Translations under genes and position numbers: made by a program
Shown here: piece by piece, positions 37,916-49,175 of the stretch
Layout: each line of letters opens with the position of its first letter
Numbering within the stretch: position 1 is the stretch's first letter
Notes under the pieces: generated by a model
Databases searched by the model: none
Seen by the model: only the letters and a program-made list of their open reading frames with translations
Told to the model about the DNA's origin: nothing
Assembly (NCBI GenBank): GCA_905331475.1
Contig: CAJNYU010000496.1
Location: forward strand, 186,001 to 250,000
Direction of reading: 5' to 3'
Length of the DNA stretch: 64,000 nucleotides
Source of the DNA: Rotaria socialis
Taxonomy: Eukaryota > Rotifera > Eurotatoria > Philodinida > Philodinidae

Positions 37916-38320
37916 TGATTAGAGTATTTCTTCTTCTTCTTTTTTTATGTTGTTGCTGTTGTTATATTTGCCACTTGAGACTATCTGTTTTATTGTTAAA
38001 TGATGACACTCATATCTCGCAAATCGAAACAAACCGTTATAGGAAAATACATTCGTCATTCTTCTCATTTTTTCTTTTTTCCTTATAGTAATGCTTTTGT
38101 CTCTCTTTTCTTCTTTCTCATATTGTTACTGACGTTCGCATATACAAGACTAGTACTCGGCAATTTTGAGAAAATAATAATAATGAAAAGCAATCATAGA
38201 AAACTATCTTTCTTTCTTTGCTTTTATTAGTTTGTGTTATTGCTGCATGTTCATTTAAAAAAAGAAAAGATTTTCCATGTAATTCTAGTTTTTGTCTATC
38301 TGTCTGTCTGTCTGTCTATC

Positions 38321-38355
<35 letters not shown>

Positions 38356-39336
38356 AGTATTTGTTTGATGATGAGTAGTAGTAGTACGGAAGAGGGACTG
38401 AGAGAGAGAGAGAGATAAAGCAATGAATGCCGTTCTTCTCATCGTGTCGTTTCATTGTATGACACATGCCGATAGATAGAGTAGTAGACAAGATAGAAAA
38501 AAAAGGGAAACAAGCGAATAGCAAGAAAAATAGTATCCATTCATGAACAACTTCATAGATATACAAGAGAATTATATACATCACAATCATTTTATACTAT
38601 AGAATCCTGTCTTTGTTCGAAAACAATCATTTCTTTCAATAGATATATAAAAGACAAAAACTGTTATAAATCTCAATTTTTTATTTTATTTTTATTTAGT
38701 AGCATGCTTATTTCGGCTGACCTATCCAAGTGAGTTTGTCTTTCATTTATTACCCTCTATTGATTGCGATCCAATTAACAATAAGAGTACGCAGCATTGA
38801 ATCAAATATATCAGAGGTTCCGCCTAACGGATGTAGTTGAATGAAACAATAATAAATAAATATATGGATACATAGATGCATATATATATATAGTTATAGT
38901 TATAGTTATAGAGTATTGTTTTCTCTATTTACATCGGTCTTCGGTTCCTTGATCATTCGCTGATAAGGACGGTGCCTTAGATTCTATTCATTATTTTCAC
39001 TCTTCGTTGAGTTGACAGTTGTTGAAGTTTTATTCCATGTTTCTCTTTGCAGCTACATGCGCATGTCGGAAGACATTTGCCGCTTGTGTTCACTCATCGA
39101 TCATCATTAGTACTGAACGAAAGAGAGAGAAATGTCACTACCCGTCGTTCATTTCTTTCGTCGTTGTTGTCATTCGCTTTTTTTTCTTTTGCTGTTTCTT
39201 AAGTTTGTTTTATTGGATTATGATCGATTGGTAGCGATCGAACCATGATAAGCATTGAATAGAGTTTGAAATCAGACAATATTATAGAAGAAAGAGATCG
39301 AATGATGATGTTAAGAAAAATTTCTCTAACAAAGTA
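37916..39336. other. Intergenic, microsatellite-rich
   Basis: No gene supported. It contains a (TCTG)n run at about 38,298-38,323 passing into (TC)n to about 38,353, an (AG)n at 38,400-38,415 and six-base AGTTAT repeats at about 38,888-38,912. The frames here are driven by these repeats. Confidence 0.55.
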
Positions 39337-40060
39337 TAGAAGGGCATACCCCTGATTGGTACCCTATTACGTCCCCCATCAACTCGTCCCCCGTTAATTG
39401 TTTCCGAGTTCGTCTCCTCTCCAAATTTGTCCCCGCCAGATTCGTTTCTACTCTAAATTGGTCCCCAATTATATTAATTGGCGCTTGATTTCGAGAAATA
39501 TGAATTTCTAATGTAGTAATGGTAAAGATGAAAGACAATTTTTATCGTAATATTAACAAGTAAATATAAACATTTTTTGCAAAAATTAGAAAGAATTAAA
39601 AAATTGTCGAGCAATCACAGTATTATATCAAGACAAAGAAAATGTACTCGTGCAATTTTGTGAACGACATTGCCATTGTATTACTGTTTTCCGTTTGCGT
39701 TTGAGAGTATATTGAAAACCATTATAGTTCAACACCTTTCCTGTTCGTTTCGTTGGAGTAAAACCGAGCATATTTCAATGTGTTTATAAATAAAAAAATA
39801 TCGATCAGTCAGCCGTAAACAGTTAGCCATTACATGTATCTTTCTTATAGACTGCCGGATTATACCAAAAGAAATGAATCCGATTGTCATTGTCACTAGT
39901 TGTGCATATAGACAGAACGAAGAATGAACATTTCAATGTTAAATAGAGCGGGGACGAATCCGGAGTCAATTAAGCAAACAAAAATCTATGATGGGGACCA
40001 GTTCGATTCAATTAAAAGGGGACGAATTAAGACTAACCCTATAGAAGACGGAGAAGAATA
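39337..40060. mobile_element. Candidate inverted-repeat element with recurring GTCCCC motif
   Basis: The left flank (39,346-39,480) carries repeated CGTCCCC/GGTCCCC words with TTAATTG, for example TTAATTGTTTCCGAGTTCGT. The right flank (39,937-40,048) carries the complements: GGGGACGAATCCGGAGTCAA and GGGGACCAGTTCGATTCAAT. AGAAGGG at the left and CCCTATAGAAG at the right hint at termini but do not pair cleanly. The centre (39,490-39,930) is ordinary AT-rich DNA. No coding region is recognised. Confidence 0.5.
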
Positions 40061-40699
40061 TGGCGATCAAGACCATCTCGAAATTTTCTTTTCAATGAGT
40101 AGAATAAGCTCTTTTTCAATTTGTACATTAATTCAATATTTTAGATCTCCATCGGTGCTTTTATCGTACACGATAAAAGAAAAGAGAGTCGAATAATCAT
40201 TGAAAACTCATTCATTTGAAAAACAATATTTCTTCATCATCTTCTTTTTCTTCACTTTTTGTTCTATGTCAAAATTATATACGAGTGTATCTTGCAGATA
40301 TAAACAATAAATGAGATTCATGCGAATAAGAGATCTGTTTCTTCTTCTTCTATATATCTGAATAATATTATTTTTGTTTGCATATTATTTAATCGATGAA
40401 TGTTATCTGTGGTTTTATTTTCCCTTTCAATTAACAGACCACTTTGCTATTTGATATTGATAAGATATCCGGAATTTCAAGATCGCATAGAATCGTTAAT
40501 GGATTTATAATAGAAGAACAGATCTAGGTGCCTGTCATTAGTTTTCTCTGAATAGAGTTTGCTCATTTGTTTTTGAGATACCAACTATTATCACAAAACA
40601 AAGAACATTTAATTATTTTTGTTTTTCAGTCATCAATCAAACTATATGATATAGATATATATAACAGTCATTGATTATGACGCCAGCATCTAAATAAAT
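40061..40699. other. Intergenic upstream of the K2P channel
   Basis: AT-rich; no clear exon. A short upstream coding exon for the channel N-terminus could hide here, since the acceptor at 40,769-40,770 is usable. Confidence 0.45.
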
Positions 40700-42889
40700 A
40701 TGTATGTAAATGAATATCTATTCGACAAAAACAATGTTTCTATATTTATTGTCTATTCTGCAATTATTAGGCCAGCTGGTCCTGACATTCTATTAACATC
40801 AGCATCAACTACACCGTTTCGTATTCAAAATTATCGTACACTAGCTTATGTTGTTATAACACTTGTTTATCTTGTTATCGGTGCAGCTATATTTGATAGA
40901 TTAGAATCAACACAAGAAGCTATTCGTCATGCTAATTTAACAGCACGTATTGCTGCATTTCAACAGCAACATAATATGAGTGATGGTGACTTTATAAATT
41001 TAACTCGAACTGTTGAATTACGTTTGCAGTATCGTAAAAAACAGTGGAAATTTATTGGTTCATTCTATTATGCCACAGTTGTTCTTGCTTTGATCGGCTA
41101 TGGACATGCTATACCACATACGAAAGCTGGACGCGCTGTTACAATAGCCTATGCATTAATAGGTATACCAATGTGGCTTATCATGATTCAAAGTGTTGGT
41201 GAACGACTAAATTCATTGATAAGATTCGTTGTAAAACGTATTAAGAGACGTATTAAACGTAAACGAGAGCCACAAGTAACAGCGATGGAACTATTAACAT
41301 GTGAAGCATTGTTAATTCTATTAACACTTGTAGCAGGATCTTATGTATTTCATCGATATGAGAGTTGGCGATATTTTGATGCATTTTATTATTGTGTATT
41401 GACATTGTGAGTATTAACAAATTGTTTTTTTTAAATTAATCTTAATTACTGAAGTAGTAAAAGTGAAAATTTATCAATACTAAATGTTTATGTCAATTTT
41501 CGAAAAATGTTTTCTCATTCTTTCTTCACCAAAATTGAATAGGACAGTTAGAGTTGTAGATTTGTTCTATAGACTTTAGAATTAATCAATGCGAGAAATA
41601 ATTATAAGGAAAAAAAGAATGGGAAAATTTGTCAATGACATCTATTAATCTCTATAATTTTGCTGTAAACGTCAAAAATAAATATAGAATGTCTGCTATT
41701 GTTCGGAAGAATAAATACGCATACTGAAACACTATACGAAGTTGCCGAGTATCTACTTGAATAGTTAGATAGATATCTTCCTTGGAAGAAATACTGAAAC
41801 AGAGTGTTCGTAGGGTCCACCATTGAAACGTTTCGTATGAGTCAAAGAGTAGTTTTATGTCATAGTTTGCTTATAGATGATTAGAAACAAACGGCTTCAT
41901 TCCACAGTAATCGATACCGAGTTTGGAATGCATCATTGTGATTATGTATCTCACAGCACGCACCCTCATGTCAGTTGTTCTTATTGACATATTCTCTCTT
42001 TCGCTTAAAACTGTCAGTTTGGTATCAAACCACGTAGTGTACACTAATCATTTTGCATTTGGTCAATATTTTAATTCATCTTTGGTAAAATGTTAAACTA
42101 TGAACATTTTTGAATAGTAACAAAAAAAAAACATAGTATCTGATTTCTTGTCAAGGTTACATGAAAAATAAAATACTTGAATGCATCTATTAACTTTTGT
42201 TTTTTTTCTCTCTCATTTTAGAACAACAATTGGTATGTAAACAATTGATGTATTTGTTTTTTTACTTGAGAAAGAATTTGCTTTCTTTTCCATCGATAGG
42301 TTTCGGAGATTTAGTTCCTATGCAAAAAGAAGATTATGGACGTATTGGTTGGTTGTATATATTATTTTGTATTATGTTTATTTTAACTGGTTTAACAGTA
42401 GTTGCTTCCAGTGGTAACTTGCTTATTTTACGTTTTGTTGAAACAAACAGCAAGCGTTCACAACATGAACGTTATGAAATGGAAGAACGTCGCCGTCAAC
42501 AAGTCCGTATTGTTGGTGATGTGATATCATCGAATGGTCGTCTTGTTACATTAGAAGATGATGAAGATACGCCGTCATTAATTGGACCTGGTGATGCACA
42601 ACGTATAACGATGGGTCATAGTACAAGTGATTTATCACTGTGTTCATGTCGTGCTCAACCATCATTCTCATCATGTATACCAATAGCATGGAAAACAAAA
42701 TTTAAGCGTAAACATCAAAATCTATTACAACAAAAAGCAGGCTTACTGCAACCACAAATGATTGTTGTACAATCGTTAAGAGAACAAATTCTTGATTCAT
42801 TAAGAGGAAAAACTGAAATCGATGAGAATATGGCTTTACAACGATCGTACCTTCAGCTTGATAAAATTCTAAAAAGAAGTTCTATATAA
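40700..42889 (+). CDS. TASK-like two-pore-domain potassium channel with altered first filter
   Basis: Plasma-membrane K+ leak channel subunit. Exons 40,700-41,406, 42,222-42,232 and 42,300-42,889 join in frame to 435 aa if the ATG at 40,700 is used; an acceptor at 40,769-40,770 (TTATTAG) offers an alternative start from an unseen exon. TM1 is LAYVVITLVYLVIGAAIFDR with LES after it, as in KCNK3/9. P1 reads TVVLALIGYGHAIPHT, then AYALIGIPMWLIMIQSVGER. P2 reads LTTIGFGDLVPMQKEDYG, then ILTGLTVVASSGNLLILRF. P1 has Ala-Leu where K2P filters have Thr-Thr; P2 is intact. TTIG comes from an 11-nt exon flanked by GT-AG introns of 815 and 67 nt. The ~150-residue cytoplasmic tail is not recognised. Confidence 0.88.
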
Positions 42890-44849
42890 AATTCTTATTT
42901 TTATGGATGTGTGCGTGTGTGTGTGTGTGTGTGTTATTTAAATTAAAGAGTAAATTATCATTCCGATATAAGTTTGTATGATATTCTTGTGGTAACTTTA
43001 TTTTTTATTATCTATTATTTCTTCAACAACATTAAGAGAGACAAAAAAATATAACAATTTCAACTCAATTTTAGATATTTTCAATAGTTATTTCATATAT
43101 GTTTAAAATAAATGCAAGTTATGATTAAATACTGATACCTATTTGAATCACCTTTTCTTTGAATGAGTTAAAATAAATTTTTGGAACACTTGCTAGTTCA
43201 GAAAATTTTCAAAAGAGCTAGTATAAATTTTCTTATATATTCAAATTTTGAAAAGGAAATAGTGGTTTACTATAAACTAGTAACGTGATTAAATCTACTG
43301 AAATATTGAATATATGATGAAAAACACTTTGATTTAAAAAAAAAAGCTTTCAAGGGTATCTAATGCCTATGAAACGTCGCTATAGGCTAAATACTAGTTC
43401 AGAACTGAATATTCTGAGTTCTCTGAAAATAGAAATGCATCAGTTCTAAAAGAATTCCATACAAAAATCGACGAATTAGTTAGCATTAATCGAGAATTCA
43501 GCGATTCCAACCGATTCGGATCTGTTTTTGTTCTTATTTATTACAATCAAATCAACTACAATAAAGAGAATCAATCTAACCGAGTTAAGCCTAAGCGTGT
43601 ACCTCAATCGTATTGAAAATTTCAGATTTCATGCAATAAACAAAAGTCTACGGAGAGAAAAGTCATTAAAATGGATGTAGAGTTGTTCATGACATCGAAT
43701 CCAGTTTGTTTTTGAATGAGGCCTAAATATAGCTATCATGTAAATAAAGTCGAATGACGCCTGACAGTAAGGTATGTTCTCTAGTTAGTATACTAAGTGT
43801 GTAGGAGAAAAGTCACATAGTATTAATTTATGATTGATAGATTAGAAGCAAAAAACAGTAGCATGACAAAGATTAGCCAGGGTCACAATTTGATATCATT
43901 ATTTAAATATAGTATAATTTTGTTGTCCTCACAGGAGGAAGATAGATTAAAAACATGGAAGATTATTATCATATAGTTTTTCATATTGTTAATGAATGTT
44001 TCTATATGGTAATTAAAATTTATAAAATCTATTCATGAATAAATGACTAAAATGCTATTTTCAAAATGATTAAATATGAATGCATGAATGATGTATTACT
44101 TCTATTGTCTGTTTCATGTTGAAATTAGTTTCTTTAATATTAATGATTAAAGTTATTTTCCTGTAAAAGTGTGCATATTTTATCACCAAAAAGTCTCTCT
44201 ATATTTAACTTTGCACTCTTCGCCATGGCACCTTAATATTATTAAATTCTTGCAACATAACTTTTAACTTCTGTCAATAAAATTCCCTTGAGTCAACACA
44301 GTGTATAGTCATTCTGAAGTTACTCTTATTTTAATAGCACTAAATAGATAGATAGATAAACATTTCAGAGAAGGATCTTTTCTATAAAAATATTAATACT
44401 AAATAGAAGTTTGATAAAAAATAAATAAATTTAATTATATATTTCTACATAATTTCAGGTGTAAATTAAATGTCTTAATGCTGTTTTTTTTTCTACTAAT
44501 TTAAATACAATAACAAATTTCGAATTGTTATTTGATTCACGAATCAAGTTATTACTTCAGTCAACATATTCATAGTTCGTTTAATTTTCATTCGACTTTT
44601 ATTAAATATACCCATCAAAACTTATAATGTAGAAGATAGATGCGAACAGTTGAACAAAACAAAAAAGAAAGAATAATAAATAATATACATATGTTCTTTT
44701 AACGTTTAACATAGAATGGACGGAGCTCTATTTGATAAACGAAGCCATTTGTTAAAATTACACATCCTTTTACTACTGTATATTCACTGTGTGTATAAAG
44801 TAATAATTGCACTCGGAAAATAACATCATGATACATCTTGTGAAATTGA
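42890..44849. other. Convergent intergenic region
   Basis: Between the K2P gene (+) and the kinase gene (-), both ending here. A (GT)n tract lies at 42,908-42,934 in the K2P 3' UTR. No further gene recognised. Confidence 0.6.
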
Positions 44850-46605
44850 TTAACAATAAGTTCTAGCTGTGGGTGATGATTCTTTTTGATTTTCGTTTTG
44901 TATTAAATTGTCAAAGCCAATCAAGGAATTTCTCATCATTTGTGTTAACTCTTCAAAATCAGTACTACTGGTTGTTGTTGTTGTTGTTGTTGTCGTTGCT
45001 GTATTATTTTCTGTTCCACTACCTGATGATGAAAAATCTTCTTCAACACCTTCGTCTTCATTTGATGGCCGTCGTCGAGAATTAAATTGATCCTTTATCC
45101 ATCGATCATCATAATATTTACTTATTTCAATCATTTCACAGCGTTTTGATGGTTCAGGATCTAAACAAGCAAAAATCAAAAACATATTTTATTTCTTTTT
45201 CTTTTTAATTATTTACCAAGCATCTTTCGAAATAATCTCATTAATCTATTACTAAATCTATACCATTGAGATGGTAATTTAAAACGACGTTGTATTTGAT
45301 GATGCCGATGCCATTGTGTATATTCATTAAAATATACATCTGATTCTTGAGCATGTTCCCAAGGAAAATTACCTGAAAGAAAATTTTCTTTCCCCTTATA
45401 ATAAAGAAAAACAGCAACAGAGCCATTCATTATTTTTCATACCTGTCAAACTACAAAATAGCAAAACGCCAAATGCCCAAACATCCATAGTTGTTGAAAC
45501 AAGAATATCATTATTGACAGCATTACAAACTTCAGGCGGCGAGTAAGGTATACTACCAATTAGCCGTCTGACGTATGAACCACATTTTCTTGTCATACCA
45601 AAATCAATTAATTTAACTCGGTGAAAAGCAGCATCGAAGATCATGACGTTTTCTGGTTTTACGTCTCGATGAACCTATTTGAACAAGAGAGAAAATGTTC
45701 AATATTGAATTTAAGATATTTAATGCTGACTATTAGAACGTTAATAAATATTTAATGTTTGATTAATAAGAAAAAAAAAGCTATTCTAAGCTAGACGATC
45801 AAAGTCTGCTTTCATATTTACTTGTGTTCTTTTGCTCGTTTAATAAGTGCAGTGCTGGAAATTCGTGAAAATAATATTTTATAAATATTCTCTGCTCAAT
45901 TCGATTATCAACTAAATAAATATGATGGTAAACAATAAAAACTTCGTTAATGTATTACGCATTTAAGATTATATATAAATCTATTTATAAATAAAGCGAT
46001 ACCAAGGGCAAAGAATTTATACTAGCGTAAATAAAAGTTTTATTTAATGATTTTGTAGAGAATTTTCTCGATTACCTCGTTTTCTTTTTTGTAGCTATTC
46101 AGTATAATTCATATCAAGAAATTTTTCAAGAAAAATAAAATTCTGTAGAACTCGATAGATTTGTTTTCTCATTAGATAAAGAAGATAACAGACATACCAG
46201 TCCATTATCATGCATAAATTGCAATGCTGATGCTACTTGTTTGATAATGATTTTAACAGCTCGTTCCGGTAGACCACGTTGTGGCGGAATTGATTCGAAT
46301 AAATCACCCAATGGTGCATATTCTTGTACAAGAACATATGCATCTGGTGTTTGAAAACAACGATCTTCATATGTAGTTATTATTGAACGGTGTGTTGATA
46401 GCAACAATGAATAATGATATTCACGTTGAAAATCACGATGTTTCGTTGTTGATTTTTGTAAAATTTTCAATGCACATCGTTGTTGTTGATCGCGATCTAA
46501 TGCAAGCATAACACGACCATACGTACCAGAACCAAGTTCACGTATGGTACGAAAACGGTCATTGGAATCGGATATTGCTTGTAGAGATTCATCGTTGGAT
46601 TCCAT
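44850..46605 (-). CDS. SBK-family serine/threonine protein kinase
   Basis: Four exons (46,605-46,198, 45,674-45,443, 45,372-45,217, 45,160-44,850) join in frame to 368 aa. Kinase landmarks: Gly loop [12 protein letters not shown], Lys in [21 protein letters not shown], catalytic [12 protein letters not shown] in [40 protein letters not shown] and [21 protein letters not shown] and NFPWE are characteristic of SBK1/2/3 (SH3-binding kinase). All catalytic residues are present, so activity is expected. The tail after the kinase domain is acidic with a Thr run encoded by a GTT-type repeat near 44,970-44,998; it lacks the long Pro-rich C-terminus of vertebrate SBK1. Physiological substrate unknown. 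Confidence 0.88.
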
Positions 46606-49084
46606 AAGTTGGAGTTCGGTTTATTTTCGTTAGTGTTTAACACTGATTGTTCGAAACAAATCAATTTAGTCTAGAATAAAGAAACGCAATAGAAAGTTAT
46701 TTCAATCATCATCTGAATTGTTTTCTCATACAAAAAAATTAATTCATCAAAAAAAGATTTATCAATTAGGTAATCTGACGAAATAGATGTGTGAATGAAT
46801 ATATGCTTGTATTTCTATATTAGGAAAACAACTTTTCAACTGTCAGTATGTCAACAATCTATTGCTCATGATTTAAAGTAATCATAGATTTGCAAGTGCA
46901 ATCATTGACACGCACATTGGAAACATATTTAGAAAAAAGACGTTACGTCGAAAGCAAGAAAAAGAACTACCAGTAACAATTGTGTGTCAGATCCTTGCAA
47001 GATTATGCTCAGAAATAATAAAAGAATTGATCTGATAAAAAAAATGAAAAAATAACACAAAAGCAAACCTACTCTCTGCCTTTTTACAATAATTATGAGT
47101 ATTATATTATTTATTAGAAGGAACTTAACTATCCGACAGAATGAATAATAAATAGTTTATCACCAAACTGGCTTTGAAGATACCCACAGGAAAACAAAAT
47201 AAGCGGAAAAAAATATTTCCACGACACGCTTTCTCTCTTTCATTCTACTTTTTATAGTATTGGCACGACTGTTTGGAAAGTTAAAATAAAAATATTTCGC
47301 TTTCTCGTTTGCCTCGTTTAATTTCAAATAGAAAGCAAATATATTTTTGAATCTTATGCAGGATCAGTGGATAAGTCTAAAAAAGCCTTGAAATTTATAA
47401 TCATCTTCTCTCTCTCTCTCTCTCTCTCTTTATTCCTATTTAAAGTATAATCAACTAAAGTGTTTTATTAATGCAACTAATTATTTCACATACATAAAAT
47501 TAATACATCCATTGACATTCAATTAAAAACAGCTTAATCAATATAAATCTCGGATATCTATTCTAAAATTATAGTCATTTAACTAACTATGCACTTGTTG
47601 TGAATAAAATGATTTATGAAATGTTCATATATGAGGGACTGAGAGTGTGTGACAGCGATAGAAACAAGAAAAGAGAGAGAAAAAAGAGAATTAATGATAG
47701 TTTTCCGCTTTTTCTTCTTCTCATCTGGTCATCTGGTCTTCATCCTCTACTAGTTCTGTCGTAGGCGTATAGTAGTTATATCACACTCACGTACATGCAC
47801 AAACATATGCTCGGCAATTATTTATTCTTGTTGCTTGCGCATTTCTTTTCTAACGCACTCACTTGTCTTTGCTGTTACTATTAATACGACTAATTTTCTC
47901 ATATTTCCAGTCTCGTTTGTTTTCTATGCATACTTTCGGCTTACATTTCTCAATTTTTATAGAAAACAGACGTCATCATTGTATAACTAAAAAAGTCCTA
48001 GGGTGTTTGTTATTCAAACAAAAACAAAATACTACTTAACAAAAAGATTCGTACTTGCACAACTAAATAGTATGAAAAAAAAAAAGAGAAGATCATACAC
48101 GTTCCATAAGAAAAAATGAATCATTTTTCTTTCTATTTGAAACCACCGATTTTTTTTAATATACAGAGTGATACGAGCCGTAGAACATATGTTACAAATA
48201 TCAGGGAAACAAAAGATATATTATTATCTTTTTTCTCTATCGTATGAATCAATGAAATGTCCTTTTTGTTCCTTTTAAAAACTAATGAATATAAAGGTCA
48301 TTTTTATCGATATTAATGGAATGTTTCATGAGAATAATAAACTACGTTTTCAGGAAAAACAATATAGTCAAAATTTGACAAAGAATAGTAATCCTGATGA
48401 AGTAATCATTCAGGAAAATACTTCAATGTCGGATATCAAAAGGTCATTATTTTTCTTTTTCTTTTTGCATTTTATTTCAAAGCACAGATTGTATTCAGTT
48501 TTTGCTTAGATACCAATGAATCATTGTGTAACTAGTGGCACCAGTATATAGAAATTTATTTCACAATACTTTCTCTAATAGAATTTTATAGAATTAAATA
48601 GATTTTAAATGATTTTCATATGAAGAAAACTGTATTTAATAGGTAGCTAATAAAACATGTTAAACTAATCGAAACGACTTACCCATGGAGTTATAACAGG
48701 CAGCTATGCAATAAATATACCAAGTAGAATTTGCGTAGTATGAAATGGATATGATTGTGTCATAATATAAAAGACAGAAAAACGAGAGCATGACTACGTC
48801 ATTAACGTAAGACACCATAGAGTTGTGCTGAATGCTCTATTGCATCTTCTCTTGAACGAAAATAACGAGTAAATTTAAAGGATGTTAATCTCTTAAAATA
48901 TTCGCTAAGTCATGATTGGTCACAGTGCAGCTGAGAAAATGAATAAGAACTTCTTTAATGGAATGTGATGAAAAGAAAGTATTTTAGATAGAAATCAGAA
49001 TAAAAACTGATCAAAAACCCGATTAAATCTTTTGTAATATAGACTTATAAGAATGTAATACATTTATCAAGACCGTTACACAAC
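46606..49084. other. Intergenic, 5' of the kinase gene
   Basis: AT-rich with a (TC)n tract at 47,405-47,429. No convincing exon; the frame at 48,285-48,509 has no family signature. Confidence 0.5.
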
Positions 49085-49157
49085 GCCCGGGTAGCTCAGT
49101 CGGTAGAGCGTGTGGCTTTTAACCACAATGTCCAGGGTTCGAGCCCCTGCTCGGGCG
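49085..49157 (+). tRNA. tRNA-Lys (UUU anticodon)
   Basis: A complete 73-nt cloverleaf: acceptor GCCCGGG/CTCGGGC with discriminator G, D-arm AGCTCAGTCGGTAGAGC, anticodon stem TGTGG/CCACA with loop CTTTTAA (anticodon TTT, U33 present), and T-arm CAGGGTTCGAGCCCCTG. No intron and no encoded CCA. A T-run of nine starts a few bases downstream (pol III terminator). Confidence 0.95.
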
Positions 49158-49159
49158 TG

Positions 49160-49175
49160 ATATCTTTTTTTTTAT
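49160..49175 (+). terminator. Pol III terminator of tRNA-Lys
   Basis: An uninterrupted T-run after TGATATC, immediately downstream of the tRNA. Confidence 0.75.

Noticed and set aside
38218-38590. ORFs with Ser-Leu and Arg-Glu runs
   Set aside because: Translations of TC/AG and TCTG microsatellites.
44873-45090. Plus-strand ORFs rich in Leu/Val
   Set aside because: Antisense of the Thr-repeat tail of the SBK-like kinase.
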